Shown: one piece after another, positions 43,305-53,515 of the stretch
How the letters are laid out: the number at the start of each line of letters is the position of its first letter
Numbering within the stretch: the stretch's first letter is position 1
Source: Porticoccaceae bacterium
GTDB taxonomy: Bacteria > Pseudomonadota > Gammaproteobacteria > Pseudomonadales > Porticoccaceae
NCBI GenBank assembly: GCA_024644595.1
Contig: JAHEHL010000010.1
Location: 62,001-126,000 of the forward strand
Reading direction: 5' to 3'
Length of the DNA: 64,000 bases
Translations under genes and position numbers: made by a program
Notes under the pieces: model-generated
Databases searched by the model: none
Told to the model about the DNA's origin: nothing
Seen by the model: only the letters and a program-made list of their open reading frames with translations

Positions 43305-45932
43305 TTAGAAGCTAAAGCTAATGCGTGCGCCCCAGGATTCGCCAGAGCTCATGTAACGCCAGTGAGAGCCGGATGCCAGTGGAACATCGGCTGCACCTTC
43401 AGCTGTCATTTCGTCAGTGATGTTGCGGCCATAGAGCATCAGATCCCAGTTTTCTCCGCGCAGACCGGTGCGGAAATTAACCTTCTCAAAGCCTTCCTGG
43501 TAATCAACTGGATCGAGATCGCCGGTCATATAGAAACCGTCAGTAAAGTTAACATCGACGCTGGTAAACCAGATCAGACCATTGGACAGTGGGCGAACAT
43601 AGTCGGCAAACATCGCTCCGGAGTATTTTGCGCCGATTTGGCCACCAGCCAGATCCTGGCTGATTCCTGTTGGTGCGCCGCCGTCAAACTGCTGAGTACA
43701 GCCGTCAAAGGAGATTTGCGGAGAGTTTGGAGTCAATGTCCCCAAGCCTATCAAGCCAGAGGCCTGTTCAGCTGTGCAGCCTGCACCAGGGAAAGAGCCA
43801 TATTCACCGTCGAGGTAGGCTACGTTAGCACCAAGAGTAAGGTTGTCGGTCGCCTGCCAGGTCATATCAACTTCGATACCATCAATATTTGACGATGCCG
43901 CGTTGGCAACCACAAAGCCCAAGCCAACAAATGTTGACACCTGCTGATCGACATATTCACTGTTAAAGATTGCCCAGTTCAGATTCATGGCGCCATCTAA
44001 CAATGTGTGCTTACCACCAATCTCAAGTGAGCTGGCCGTTTCATCTTCATAGGACCAACCCAGACCTGGCGCGGTACGATCCGGTACTGTTGTGACTGTA
44101 ACACCTGGTGCCACGGTTACATTGAGAAGCTCCGGTTTTTGGTCATCAACCGAGTTAAAGCCACCGCTTTTGAAGCCCTCTGAATAGCTAACATAAACCA
44201 TGCTGGTATCAGACAGTTTCCATTCCAGATTTGCCGCAGGCATCATCTGGTCAGTTGAGCGCTTATCTTCAAACTGGTGGTTATAGGTTCCGAAGAGTGC
44301 GCTCACCAAAGGCTCAAGGAGAGGTGCTTGGCTTGGCGTCGCCAGGCCGGTGAATCCTTCGGTATTCTTGGTGAAAGCCGTCGCTGTTTTGTCCTCTTCC
44401 GTATAACGGATACCGGCAGTCAGAGTTAGATTCTCCGTGATGTTATAAGATCCCTGGAAGAAAGCGGCCCAGGAGTCGGTATCCTGCTGCCAGTTTGAAA
44501 CACGTCCAACTGACAACCATAGGGTCTCACCTGGCACACCTGCTGCATAGCTGGTGGGAGTGCCCATCAGTGCATTAAGACCATTTATTTGAGCAACCTG
44601 TGTTGGATTAAATGCCAAAAATGTCGGTGAACCACCCAATATAGAGGCCAGAAATGATGGAACGCCAAGGGTTCCGTCAACCGCCACAACTCGGTCAATA
44701 ATTTGCGTTTGCTCTTCCCAGTAAACGCCGGTAATAAATGAAAAGTCACCGTCAGTGGAGGAGCTTAATCGGAATTCCTGGCTGGTTTGCTCGTAGTCTG
44801 AAATATCACTGCGACCAACAAAGTTAACGGGCAGGCCATCGGCATCGATACCGTCTTCATAGTCGTAGCCAACTCGACCGGTAACCGAGGTAAACGTGTA
44901 GCCGTTATCCAGTTCGACATCGATATTCAGAGAGGTGTCGGCGGTATTGGTGTGTGTGCCTTCAGGTTTTTCGCCGCCGCTCTCACAGAGAGCTGATGAG
45001 CGTCCCAGAGAGGCTTCCAGTGCACAGCCACCAAATGATTCGGCATCACGATAGGCATCATAGTTTCCGCTCGCCAGTGCTGAGGCAAATCCCTGAGCAT
45101 ACGGGCCATAGAACATGGCACCATACATAATTGCATCTGCCGCGCCAGTGTTGGCAACCGGTTGGAACTGGTTAATGACGATGGTTGAACCAGTGCGAGT
45201 CTGCTCGCTCTCGGCATGCTTAAGTTTAACCGCGACGTTATCTGTGGGTTCCCAAGATGCGCTCAGGCGCCACATGGTCTCGTCAGCGCTTGGCGAATCT
45301 TCATTGGCGAAGCTGTTGTACAGGTAACCATCGCTTTGACGGTCTTTAACGGCAAGGCGCAGCGCTAAGGTGTCGGTCACTGAGCCTGCAATGTGCCCTT
45401 GAATGATCTGACCACCATAGGACTCTTTGGAAACATCAAGCTTGCCGCCGAATTCATCACCGACATTGGCGGAGGCTGATGTGACATTGATTGCGCCGGC
45501 CAGCGTGTTCTTTCCGAACAGAATCCCCTGAGGACCACGCAGCACTTCAACCTGTGCCAGATCGAACATACCGGTTCGGAACTGACGACCCTTGGCCATG
45601 TGCACGCCGTCTACATAGAGGCCCACTGACTGTTCAAATGATTGCTGTGCGCCGGGACCTACACCACGCATATATACACCCGTGGCAACCGCATTTTCCG
45701 ATACGCTCAGGTTGGGTACATAGGCCGCTAGATCCTGGAAGCTGTGCATCGCAGTTTCCTCGATCTTTTCACCAGAGATAGCCGTCATCGATATAGGCAC
45801 ATCTTGCAGGCTTTCTGCGCGCTTCTGCGCGGTTACGATAACCTCTTCAAGCTGGGCAGCGTATGCTCCGCTGGAAATTGTAGCGATGGCTAACGCCAGG
45901 CCACTCAGTTTAAGAAATGAGCTTTTCTTCAT
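43305..45932 (-). CDS. TonB-dependent receptor
   Basis: LEEVIVTAQKRAESLQDVPISMTAI, VEVLRGPQGILFGKNTLAGAINV; C-term aromatic SFSF. Confidence 0.93.
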   Translation of the reverse strand: MKKSSFLKLSGLALAIATISSGAYAAQLEEVIVTAQKRAESLQDVPISMTAISGEKIEETAMHSFQDLAAYVPNLSVSENAVATGVYMRGVGPGAQQSFEQSVGLYVDGVHMAKGRQFRTGMFDLAQVEVLRGPQGILFGKNTLAGAINVTSASANVGDEFGGKLDVSKESYGGQIIQGHIAGSVTDTLALRLAVKDRQSDGYLYNSFANEDSPSADETMWRLSASWEPTDNVAVKLKHAESEQTRTGSTIVINQFQPVANTGAADAIMYGAMFYGPYAQGFASALASGNYDAYRDAESFGGCALEASLGRSSALCESGGEKPEGTHTNTADTSLNIDVELDNGYTFTSVTGRVGYDYEDGIDADGLPVNFVGRSDISDYEQTSQEFRLSSSTDGDFSFITGVYWEEQTQIIDRVVAVDGTLGVPSFLASILGGSPTFLAFNPTQVAQINGLNALMGTPTSYAAGVPGETLWLSVGRVSNWQQDTDSWAAFFQGSYNITENLTLTAGIRYTEEDKTATAFTKNTEGFTGLATPSQAPLLEPLVSALFGTYNHQFEDKRSTDQMMPAANLEWKLSDTSMVYVSYSEGFKSGGFNSVDDQKPELLNVTVAPGVTVTTVPDRTAPGLGWSYEDETASSLEIGGKHTLLDGAMNLNWAIFNSEYVDQQVSTFVGLGFVVANAASSNIDGIEVDMTWQATDNLTLGANVAYLDGEYGSFPGAGCTAEQASGLIGLGTLTPNSPQISFDGCTQQFDGGAPTGISQDLAGGQIGAKYSGAMFADYVRPLSNGLIWFTSVDVNFTDGFYMTGDLDPVDYQEGFEKVNFRTGLRGENWDLMLYGRNITDEMTAEGAADVPLASGSHWRYMSSGESWGARISFSF

Positions 45933-46424
45933 GGACTTCCCCTCGTTGGTATTGGAAACGGCAGTGTTGCCGCATTTTTAATTTTTCTAGTGTTCTATTC
46001 TTTAACCAAACGGACTTCACCTAGCACATCGGGACCTGACAATAGGGATGCTGAAATCAGTTGGCTTTATAGTGGAACAAGTTAATTGCAATATTGTTAT
46101 TACTGCCAGTTACTGTCTAACAGTTGAAAATCATCATATCGCAACCTCGTGCTTATGCACTGTCGAAAAGCGACAGGTATATGTCTTTTTCGGACACCAG
46201 CCGATGTAAAAGGGGATTGTTTAACGGAATTTGGTGTCTGTTCTCACAAACAGTTAAAAGGGGTCACAATTTGCTACAGAAGCTGCGCTGGCAGGGGGCT
46301 GGCCGATTGCCATTGATCTGAAACATTCCTCGAGTCTGGTTCACTTTCAAGCCAGTGCAGGGAGGGGCCATGGTCTATATTTACGGTTCAATACAAAGTA
46401 AAAATGGCTCTATAAGGATATATT

Positions 46425-47759
46425 TTGAAACTGGCAATCTTTGGAAGTGGTTATGTGGGTTTGGTTACTGGCGCCTGTTTTGCCAATGTTGGCAATCAGG
46501 TCGTCTGTGTTGACATCGATAGCGCAAAAATTGACGCACTCAATGCCGGACATATTTCGATATATGAGCCCGGCCTGGAAAATATCCTTAACAGTTGTTT
46601 GGCCGATGGCAGTATCCAGTTCACCATCGATGCGGCTATGGCAGTTCAGCAGGCGGATATGATTTTTATTGCGGTGGGTACTCCGGCCAATCAAGATGGT
46701 TCTGCTGATCTGCAGTATGTATTAAAAGTTGCTGAGACCATTGGCAGGCATCTGGACAGCTATAAGGTTGTAGTGAACAAATCGACTGTACCGGTAGGCA
46801 GTGCCGATCGCGTCAGGGAGCAGATTCAAGCGGCGCTCGACGTGCGGCAGTCCGATGCCCGGTTTGATGTCGCGTCAAATCCTGAATTTCTCAAAGAGGG
46901 CGCGGCGATTGCCGACTTTACCCGCCCCGACCGGATTATTGTCGGTACTGACAGCAGCTCTGTAGAAGCGATGATGCACGAGCTCTACGCACCCTATAAC
47001 CGGCAGCGCGACAAGCTGATTTTTATGGATGTGCGCTCTGCTGAGTTGACCAAATATGCGGCCAATTCGATGCTCGCAACCAAGATCAGTTTTATCAATG
47101 AGATCGCCAATATCGCAGAGCTCGTTGGCGCGGACATAGAGCAGGTGCGGATTGGCATGGGTTCTGACCCGAGAATTGGCTACAGTTTTATCTACCCTGG
47201 GTGTGGTTTTGGCGGTTCCTGTTTTCCCAAGGATCTTCGTGCTATGGAGGCAACCGCAGTCAGTGCTGGCTACCAGCCGCAATTGCTCAGTGCAGTGACG
47301 TCGGTCAACGACCAACAAAAGCACCGGCTATTCGATAAGCTTAACCATTATTTTGCTGGCAACTTACAGGGTAAGACTGTTGCGCTTTGGGGACTTGCCT
47401 TTAAACCTGGCACCGATGATATGCGCGAGGCGCCAAGTCGGTTGCTGATGGAGGCGCTCTGGCAACAGGGAGCAAAGGTGCGTGCTTATGATCCCCATGC
47501 GATGGATACCACTCAGGCTATCTATGGAGCCCGCGATGACTTGCTGCTCTGTGGTACCAAAGAGGCTGCACTGAATGGTGCAGATGTGTTGGTCATCTGT
47601 ACTGAGTGGAAGCCATTCTGGTCGCCCGACTTTGGTTATATCAAATCGGTTTTGGCGCATCCGGTGATCTTTGATGGGCGCAATCTCTACGATCCAAAAC
47701 GACTGCAAGAGCAGGGCCTGCAGTATTATGCGATCGGCCGTCAGAACGCTGTGATATAG
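46425..47759 (+). CDS. ugd: UDP-glucose 6-dehydrogenase
   Basis: [24 protein letters not shown] (TTG start), [35 protein letters not shown]-type [13 protein letters not shown]. Confidence 0.95.
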   Translation: MKLAIFGSGYVGLVTGACFANVGNQVVCVDIDSAKIDALNAGHISIYEPGLENILNSCLADGSIQFTIDAAMAVQQADMIFIAVGTPANQDGSADLQYVLKVAETIGRHLDSYKVVVNKSTVPVGSADRVREQIQAALDVRQSDARFDVASNPEFLKEGAAIADFTRPDRIIVGTDSSSVEAMMHELYAPYNRQRDKLIFMDVRSAELTKYAANSMLATKISFINEIANIAELVGADIEQVRIGMGSDPRIGYSFIYPGCGFGGSCFPKDLRAMEATAVSAGYQPQLLSAVTSVNDQQKHRLFDKLNHYFAGNLQGKTVALWGLAFKPGTDDMREAPSRLLMEALWQQGAKVRAYDPHAMDTTQAIYGARDDLLLCGTKEAALNGADVLVICTEWKPFWSPDFGYIKSVLAHPVIFDGRNLYDPKRLQEQGLQYYAIGRQNAVI

Positions 47760-47778
47760 AGATTATTTGCAGCCCGGT

Positions 47779-49188
47779 TTAGCAGCGTCCATAGAGATCG
47801 TCAAAGCGCACAATATCGTCCTCTCCTAGATAAGCGCCGGATTGGATCTCAATTAGTTCGATAGCGATCTTGCCTGGATTTTCCAGCGAGTGAACCGCGC
47901 CAATTGGGATATAGATTGACTCATTTTCACAGACCAGGCGTTCGACATCATCAATAATGACCTTGGCCGTGCCGCTCACCACCACCCAGTGCTCGGCGCG
48001 ATGATGGTGCATTTGCACAGACAGTTTTGCTTTCGGCTTGATGGTAATGCGCTTGACCTGAAAGCGTGGACCCTTATCCATTGCGTCATACTTGCCCCAG
48101 GGGCGATAGACCTCACGGTGATGAATGGTTTCTGAGCGCTGTTGTTGTTTAAGCATGTCAACCAGCGTTTTAATTTTCTCGACTTCATTTCTGTGGGCCA
48201 CCAGAAGGGCATCTTTGGTGTCGACAATCACCAGATCATCGACGCCCAGTGTCGCCACCAGTTTATGCTCGGCATGAACATAATTATTGCAACTGTTGAG
48301 CGCGATGGTGTCGCCAATCAGGACATTGCCGTCATCATTCTTTGGGAGCAGGTCCAACAGCGAAGACCAGCTACCAAGATCACTCCAGCCTGGGTCCATT
48401 GCTATCACCATGGCCTGATTGGTTTTCTCCATCACTGCATAATCGATCGAGTCGGCGGGACAGGTGGCAAAATCGTCTGGGGTAGGACGGATAAAATCCA
48501 TATCGCAGGTATGGTTTTTCCATGCATTAAGACAGGATGTGTAGATCTCGTTATGCAGTGCCTTGAGTTCATTGAGAAACACCTGGGCGTGAAAAATAAA
48601 GATGCCGCTGTTCCATAAAAATTCGCCGCTAGCGATCAGCTTTTTCGCTGTTTCACTATCCGGTTTTTCAATAAACTGACTGATCGGCTGCGGCGTCTCG
48701 GCGCTTGGCTTGCGCACCGCCTTGATATAGCCAAAACCGGTTGCGGGATGACCGGGCAGGATGCCAAAGCTAATCAGTTTGTCCCCGGCTGCGGTATCAA
48801 GTGAGCAAGTGACTGCCTTGATAAAGTTTTCCGAACTGCTCATATAGTGATCTGCTGGCAGTATCAGCAGGGTTGCACCCGGGTCGATATCGAGTGCTCG
48901 TAGAGCTGCTAAACAGATTGCTGGCGCTGTGTTGCGCGGACAGGGTTCGAGGATAATACCGTTGTGCTGCCTATTTTGTTGGCGCAGCTGCTCCGCTGCG
49001 ATAAAGCGGTGATCCTCATGGCAGACAATAATGGGTGGCGCACAATCGAGGCCTTCAAGCCGATCAATGGTGGCCTGCAAAAGGGTCTGATCACCGATAA
49101 GCGGCAAAAATTGTTTTGGGTACAGTTGTCGAGAGAGAGGCCACAGACGAGTACCGGAGCCACCACAGAGAATAACGGGTTGCAGCAT
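47779..49188 (-). CDS. manC: Mannose-1-phosphate guanylyltransferase / mannose-6-phosphate isomerase
   Basis: PVILCGGSGTRLWPLSRQLYPKQFLPL; C-terminal cupin isomerase YRPWGKYDAMDKGPRFQVKRITIKPKAKLSVQMHHHRAEHWVVVSGTA. Confidence 0.95.
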   Translation of the reverse strand: MLQPVILCGGSGTRLWPLSRQLYPKQFLPLIGDQTLLQATIDRLEGLDCAPPIIVCHEDHRFIAAEQLRQQNRQHNGIILEPCPRNTAPAICLAALRALDIDPGATLLILPADHYMSSSENFIKAVTCSLDTAAGDKLISFGILPGHPATGFGYIKAVRKPSAETPQPISQFIEKPDSETAKKLIASGEFLWNSGIFIFHAQVFLNELKALHNEIYTSCLNAWKNHTCDMDFIRPTPDDFATCPADSIDYAVMEKTNQAMVIAMDPGWSDLGSWSSLLDLLPKNDDGNVLIGDTIALNSCNNYVHAEHKLVATLGVDDLVIVDTKDALLVAHRNEVEKIKTLVDMLKQQQRSETIHHREVYRPWGKYDAMDKGPRFQVKRITIKPKAKLSVQMHHHRAEHWVVVSGTAKVIIDDVERLVCENESIYIPIGAVHSLENPGKIAIELIEIQSGAYLGEDDIVRFDDLYGRC

Positions 49189-49425
49189 CAACAATCCTTT
49201 TACAGTAAAAACAGAATCCCTTCAGTCACGGGCTTATTTTGAGATAAGTTATTATCTGTTTAACTGTAGTCTGAATTGTCTTGAATTTCCTCGAAGCCAC
49301 CGCTATATTAGCCGCCCTCTCGGGACAGGGCTTGCCGGCACGTTTTTTTGGTTGCTGGCGCTGGTTAAAGCGGCGCAAGGGCGCAGGCCTTGAACGAGAA
49401 ATGTTTAGATTGATCAGCTTACAGT

Positions 49426-49502
49426 ACGACCGTAGCTCAGTTGGTTAGAGCACCACCTTGACATGGTGGGGGTCGGTGGTTCGAGTCCACTCGGTCGTAC
49501 CA
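49426..49502 (+). tRNA. tRNA-Val (anticodon GAC), CCA encoded
   Basis: ACGACCG TA GCTCAGTTGGTTAGAGC A CCACC TTGACAT GGTGG GGGTC GGTGG TTCGAGT CCACT CGGTCGT ACCA folds as a 77-nt cloverleaf. Confidence 0.97.
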
Positions 49503-49597
49503 ATTTCCTCTTATATTACAGTGCCTTAGTGCATCTTTTCTTGCACCCTCTCAAAGCCAGGCCAGGCTTTGAGCGCCAGAAGCTATTGAGAATTGCG

Positions 49598-50098
49598 CTA
49601 GTGTGCAACCTGCTCCGAGTGATTCTTTCTTAACCAGCGCATCTGTAAAGCAGTGGCCACTAAAAAGATCAGCAAAAATGCCTGGTGAAAACCCGCCAGC
49701 AACGGATCTTCAAAAGAATCAATAAATGGATCGCCCAGCGGCAGCCGCCGCAGGAAGTCGGTGATCGCTGGAATCATATGGAACAGGAGTGTGCTCGAGT
49801 AGCCCAGTGCCTGAAAGTAGATGGAAAAACGCCCAAACCACTTAAACTTTTCCATAACAATACCACCGCTAACCGCCACCAGCGTTAACACCGCCAGCCA
49901 GTGAGCAATGCCAAAGCCGCCCTGGTTGTATATTCCCAATGCTGACCCGGCCACGACAATAGTCATTAACACATAGAGTTTCCCTGACTTACTGGCGAGG
50001 GAAATCATCTTGTATTTAAACAATGAGTAAAACGCAGTGACCAATGCCACCATTCCAAGGATGGTGTGAAACCAGCCCAGTAATGTCATCTCGGGCAT
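49598..50098 (-). CDS. Hypothetical multi-pass membrane protein
   Basis: 166 aa with several hydrophobic segments; no recognised family motif. Confidence 0.65.
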   Translation of the reverse strand: MPEMTLLGWFHTILGMVALVTAFYSLFKYKMISLASKSGKLYVLMTIVVAGSALGIYNQGGFGIAHWLAVLTLVAVSGGIVMEKFKWFGRFSIYFQALGYSSTLLFHMIPAITDFLRRLPLGDPFIDSFEDPLLAGFHQAFLLIFLVATALQMRWLRKNHSEQVAH

Positions 50099-50128
50099 AT
50101 TTATTTCCTCTTATAAAATTGTGACAAA

Positions 50129-51265
50129 TTATTTATGCGGGTTAACCAGATACTTCTCACCGGTAGCCTGTTTTGCGTAGCCTCTAATAACCTCTGGCTG
50201 CAGCATTTCCGCAAACGAGATTTCCTGCGTGTAATGGCTAGCGAAGGTTGTATGAATCTCTGCGGCTACGCGCTGGCGCATTTGTCCGAATCGTTCCATG
50301 CCGATACGGCCAATCATTGGTGTCAGCAACCAACCGCCAAGACCCCATTGCATACCAAAGGAACGGTTTAAAATAGTTGGCGACATATCCAGCCCACCAT
50401 AGATATACACCTGCTTGTAGGTATCTGAACCATAGCGGCTGTATTCGGTGGCCGTCTTATTGGCAGCAATTTCCATGGCCGCCAGAATTTGACCGGGCAG
50501 TTTGCCGCCATTGCCACCACCTGTGGCATCAAAGCCAAGGGTACAGCCCGTGGCAACCAGCGCATCGACCAGATCGTTCATAAAGCTATCGGCACTGGTA
50601 TCACAGATATACTCTGCACCCAGCTTTTTAAGGGTTGCGACCTGCTCAGGTTTTCTAACTACATTGACCAGTGGTACTCCGTCATCCTGACAGATCTTCA
50701 CTAGCATCTGGCCAAGATTTGAAGCTGCGGCTGTGTTCAGAATGGCTGTGTGGTTTTCCATTCGCATGGTTTCGACAAAGGCGAGCGCAGTTAGCGGGTT
50801 TACAAAAGAAGACGCGGCCTCCATTGAGGTAGTGCCCTCATTCATTACCAGGCAGCTCTGGGCAGGCACACAGCGATACTGGCTGTACATGGCGCCACCC
50901 GCCACACCAACGGTTTTGCCGATCAAGTGCTTCGCATTGGCTCCGGCATCGATCACCACACCGCCACCTTCATTGCCTACCTGCATAGACTGATCCATTC
51001 TTGGTTTCATAGTGCCCATCAGCGCGGGATGAATTTTGATTGAGGTCACAGTCTCGTCGCCTTCGCCGACAACAGTCATGCTATCCAGATCGGCTGCAAA
51101 GCTAATCAGCAGGCCAAGGTCAGAGGGATTAATGGGAGAGGCTTCGATTTTTAGAAGCACATCATTGTCGCCTGGAACCGGCCGTTCTGCATTAAAAATG
51201 GATAGTTCTAATATGCCCTCGCTGGTGAGCGTCGAGCGTATTTCTTTTGAGCGGTTATCAGACAT
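50129..51265 (-). CDS. Zinc-type/quinone-oxidoreductase-like MDR dehydrogenase
   Basis: NDVLLKIEASPINPSDLGLL, GNEGGGVVIDAG, HTAILNTAAASNLGQMLVKICQDDGVPLVNVVRKPEQVATLKKLGAEYICDTS. Confidence 0.88.
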   Translation of the reverse strand: MSDNRSKEIRSTLTSEGILELSIFNAERPVPGDNDVLLKIEASPINPSDLGLLISFAADLDSMTVVGEGDETVTSIKIHPALMGTMKPRMDQSMQVGNEGGGVVIDAGANAKHLIGKTVGVAGGAMYSQYRCVPAQSCLVMNEGTTSMEAASSFVNPLTALAFVETMRMENHTAILNTAAASNLGQMLVKICQDDGVPLVNVVRKPEQVATLKKLGAEYICDTSADSFMNDLVDALVATGCTLGFDATGGGNGGKLPGQILAAMEIAANKTATEYSRYGSDTYKQVYIYGGLDMSPTILNRSFGMQWGLGGWLLTPMIGRIGMERFGQMRQRVAAEIHTTFASHYTQEISFAEMLQPEVIRGYAKQATGEKYLVNPHK

Positions 51266-51561
51266 TGCTTCTCTCCCCTTAGATGGTAGGTCCTGAAGTT
51301 GACCCTTAATTGATTTTCGGTATGGTATGGTTGGACATGTCGATTATACAAGTAGTTACTAAAATCATACTGATATAGAAGCGCAGGCAATGACCTAAAG
51401 AAAAGCTCGGTGGGCAATGCGTTAAGCCTGATCGGCTGCAAATGGAGCAGAGTTAATCACGACATGATGCAATCTATCTCCGAAGATAATTAGTTGAAAT
51501 AAGCAGAGCGAGAGAGCGCACAGCGAACGGACTGTGCGATTAAACAAAACACAGTCCATGC

Positions 51562-52797
51562 TTATTCATAGCGCAGGGCATCTATCGGGTCCAGATTTGC
51601 CGCCTTGGCGGCGGGTATAATTCCGAATAAAAGACCAATGCCCGCACTGAAGCCAAACGACAGTAAAATAGCCCATAGGGGGACGGCAGCAGGTGGCAAG
51701 TCAGTTGCAATACTGATCAATGAGCCCGCACCAAACCCCAGTAGAAGTCCGATAAGGCCGCCCAGTAAACAGAGGAATACGGCCTCAATTAAAAACTGTA
51801 GCAAGATATCAAAACGCGTCGCTCCCAAAGCCTTCTGAATGCCTATCTCGCGGGTGCGCTCGGTCACCGACACCAGCATGATATTCATAATGCCAATGCC
51901 GCCAACCAGAAGCGAAATGCCGACAATACCGCCCAGCACTACGGTGGTGCTACCAATGATTTGGTTAAAGGTATCGAGCATTTGATCCGCTGTAGCAATC
52001 TTAAAATCGTCGGCAGTATCTTTGCCGAGTTTGTGGTTGCGACGCAGCACGTTTTTAATATGTTGTTTGACCTGGCTTATAGTAGCCATATCGTCCACTT
52101 GCAGGCTAATAGATATATTTGGTTCCTCGGCGCCGCCGAGTAATGCGCGAGTGGTGCTGTAGGGCAGCAGAATAAAATCATCTTGATCAAAGCCAAAAAG
52201 TTTGCCGCGCTTCTCGGCGATACCTATTACCTTGAACCATTCGCCGGAGACGCTAAGGTGCTGCCCGATGGGATCGCCTTTAATATCCAGCTTATTGATA
52301 ATCGAGGGTCCCAGCACTGCTACCCGACGCCGGCTTTTGTCATCACTGAGGTTAAAAAAACGTCCGAAATCTGGGTAGACCGCATAGAGCTTTTGGTAGG
52401 TTGAAGCCGTGCCTATCACCATGGTGGCTGTGGACTGGCCACGGTAGGCAGCTACTGCGTTGGGGCCAAACACTCTGACGGTGGGTGTTACATTGCTGAT
52501 GCCTTTTACATGGTGTTTGATCTCGAGAAAATCTTCATAGTCAATTTTGGCTGTGACACCTTGCAAACGGGCCTTGCGCGGGGTGTAGGGTTCAATGTTG
52601 ATAACATTGGTGCCCATGCCATCGAACTGCTGAGAGATGCTGGCGCTAAATCCCTGCACCACAGAGACTACCGCAATTACCGAGGCAACACCGATAATAA
52701 TACCCAATGTGGTCAGGAAGCTGCGGAAGCCATGAGCGAAGATTGATTGCCCTGCGGAGCGAGTGCCCTCCATAATTTTAAAGCTTAGCTTAGCCAT
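51562..52797 (-). CDS. MacB-type ABC transporter permease
   Basis: FRSFLTTLGIIIGVASVIAVVSVVQG; IMNIMLVSVTERTREIGIQKALGATRFDIL FtsX domain. Confidence 0.93.
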   Translation of the reverse strand: MAKLSFKIMEGTRSAGQSIFAHGFRSFLTTLGIIIGVASVIAVVSVVQGFSASISQQFDGMGTNVINIEPYTPRKARLQGVTAKIDYEDFLEIKHHVKGISNVTPTVRVFGPNAVAAYRGQSTATMVIGTASTYQKLYAVYPDFGRFFNLSDDKSRRRVAVLGPSIINKLDIKGDPIGQHLSVSGEWFKVIGIAEKRGKLFGFDQDDFILLPYSTTRALLGGAEEPNISISLQVDDMATISQVKQHIKNVLRRNHKLGKDTADDFKIATADQMLDTFNQIIGSTTVVLGGIVGISLLVGGIGIMNIMLVSVTERTREIGIQKALGATRFDILLQFLIEAVFLCLLGGLIGLLLGFGAGSLISIATDLPPAAVPLWAILLSFGFSAGIGLLFGIIPAAKAANLDPIDALRYE

Positions 52798-53515
52798 GGG
52801 CGTTACTCCCGACAGCGGGGAGTGGGTTCATGGCATCGCCAATCAGGCGTCCATCTCTCAGGGTAATCACCCGGCGACAACGATCTGCAATCTCCTGCTC
52901 ATGGGTCACGATAATCAAGGTCTGACCATCCAGATGGAGTTGATCGAACAGTGCCATAATTTCGATAGTAGTGGCTGAATCGAGGTTACCTGTGGGCTCG
53001 TCAGCCAGCAGAATAGCTGGTTTGGTAACCAGTGCCCGCGCGATGGCAACCCGTTGGCGTTGACCGCCGGACAGCTGATTAGGAACATGGCTTATACGAT
53101 CCTGCAGTCCCACCATGGCCAGAGCGTCCTGAGCCTGCTTTTTGCGCTCGGCGAGTGGTGTGCCTCTGTAAATCAGTGGTTGCATAACATTTTGCAGTGC
53201 TGATGCGCGGGGTAGCAGGTTGAAGTTCTGAAAGATAAAGCCAATCTCACGATTGCGAATCTGGGCCAGCTTGTTCTCTTCCAGAGTGGCAATATTGGTG
53301 CCCTTGAGACGGTATTCACCGTCGCTGGGATAATCCAGGCAGCCCAATAGATTCATTAGAGTCGATTTGCCAGAGCCTGAGGAGCCGACTATCGCGATAT
53401 AGTCATTGAGATGAATATCCAAATCAATTTCATTTAGAGCATAAAAGCCTTCACTGCCCATCATGTAATGTTTAGCAATATTTCTCAGTTCAATAATGGT
53501 TTCCTGAGAGCTCAT
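52790..53515 (-). CDS. ABC transporter ATP-binding protein (MacB/LolD-type)
   Basis: IVGSSGSGKSTLMNLLGCLDYPS Walker A, LSGGQRQRVAIARAL signature, LLADEPTGNLDS Walker B. Confidence 0.96.
   Translation of the reverse strand: MSSQETIIELRNIAKHYMMGSEGFYALNEIDLDIHLNDYIAIVGSSGSGKSTLMNLLGCLDYPSDGEYRLKGTNIATLEENKLAQIRNREIGFIFQNFNLLPRASALQNVMQPLIYRGTPLAERKKQAQDALAMVGLQDRISHVPNQLSGGQRQRVAIARALVTKPAILLADEPTGNLDSATTIEIMALFDQLHLDGQTLIIVTHEQEIADRCRRVITLRDGRLIGDAMNPLPAVGSNAHG

Noticed and set aside
43362-43892. 176-aa plus-strand ORF
   Set aside because: Antisense to the TonB receptor, no domain.
49426-49502. tRNA-Val as an integration hotspot
   Set aside because: No integrase, direct repeat of the tRNA 3' end or mobile gene content nearby.
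51527-51548. CGCACAG-N8-CTGTGCG inverted repeat downstream of the MacB-like permease as a terminator
   Set aside because: No T run on the minus strand after the stem; too weak to call.
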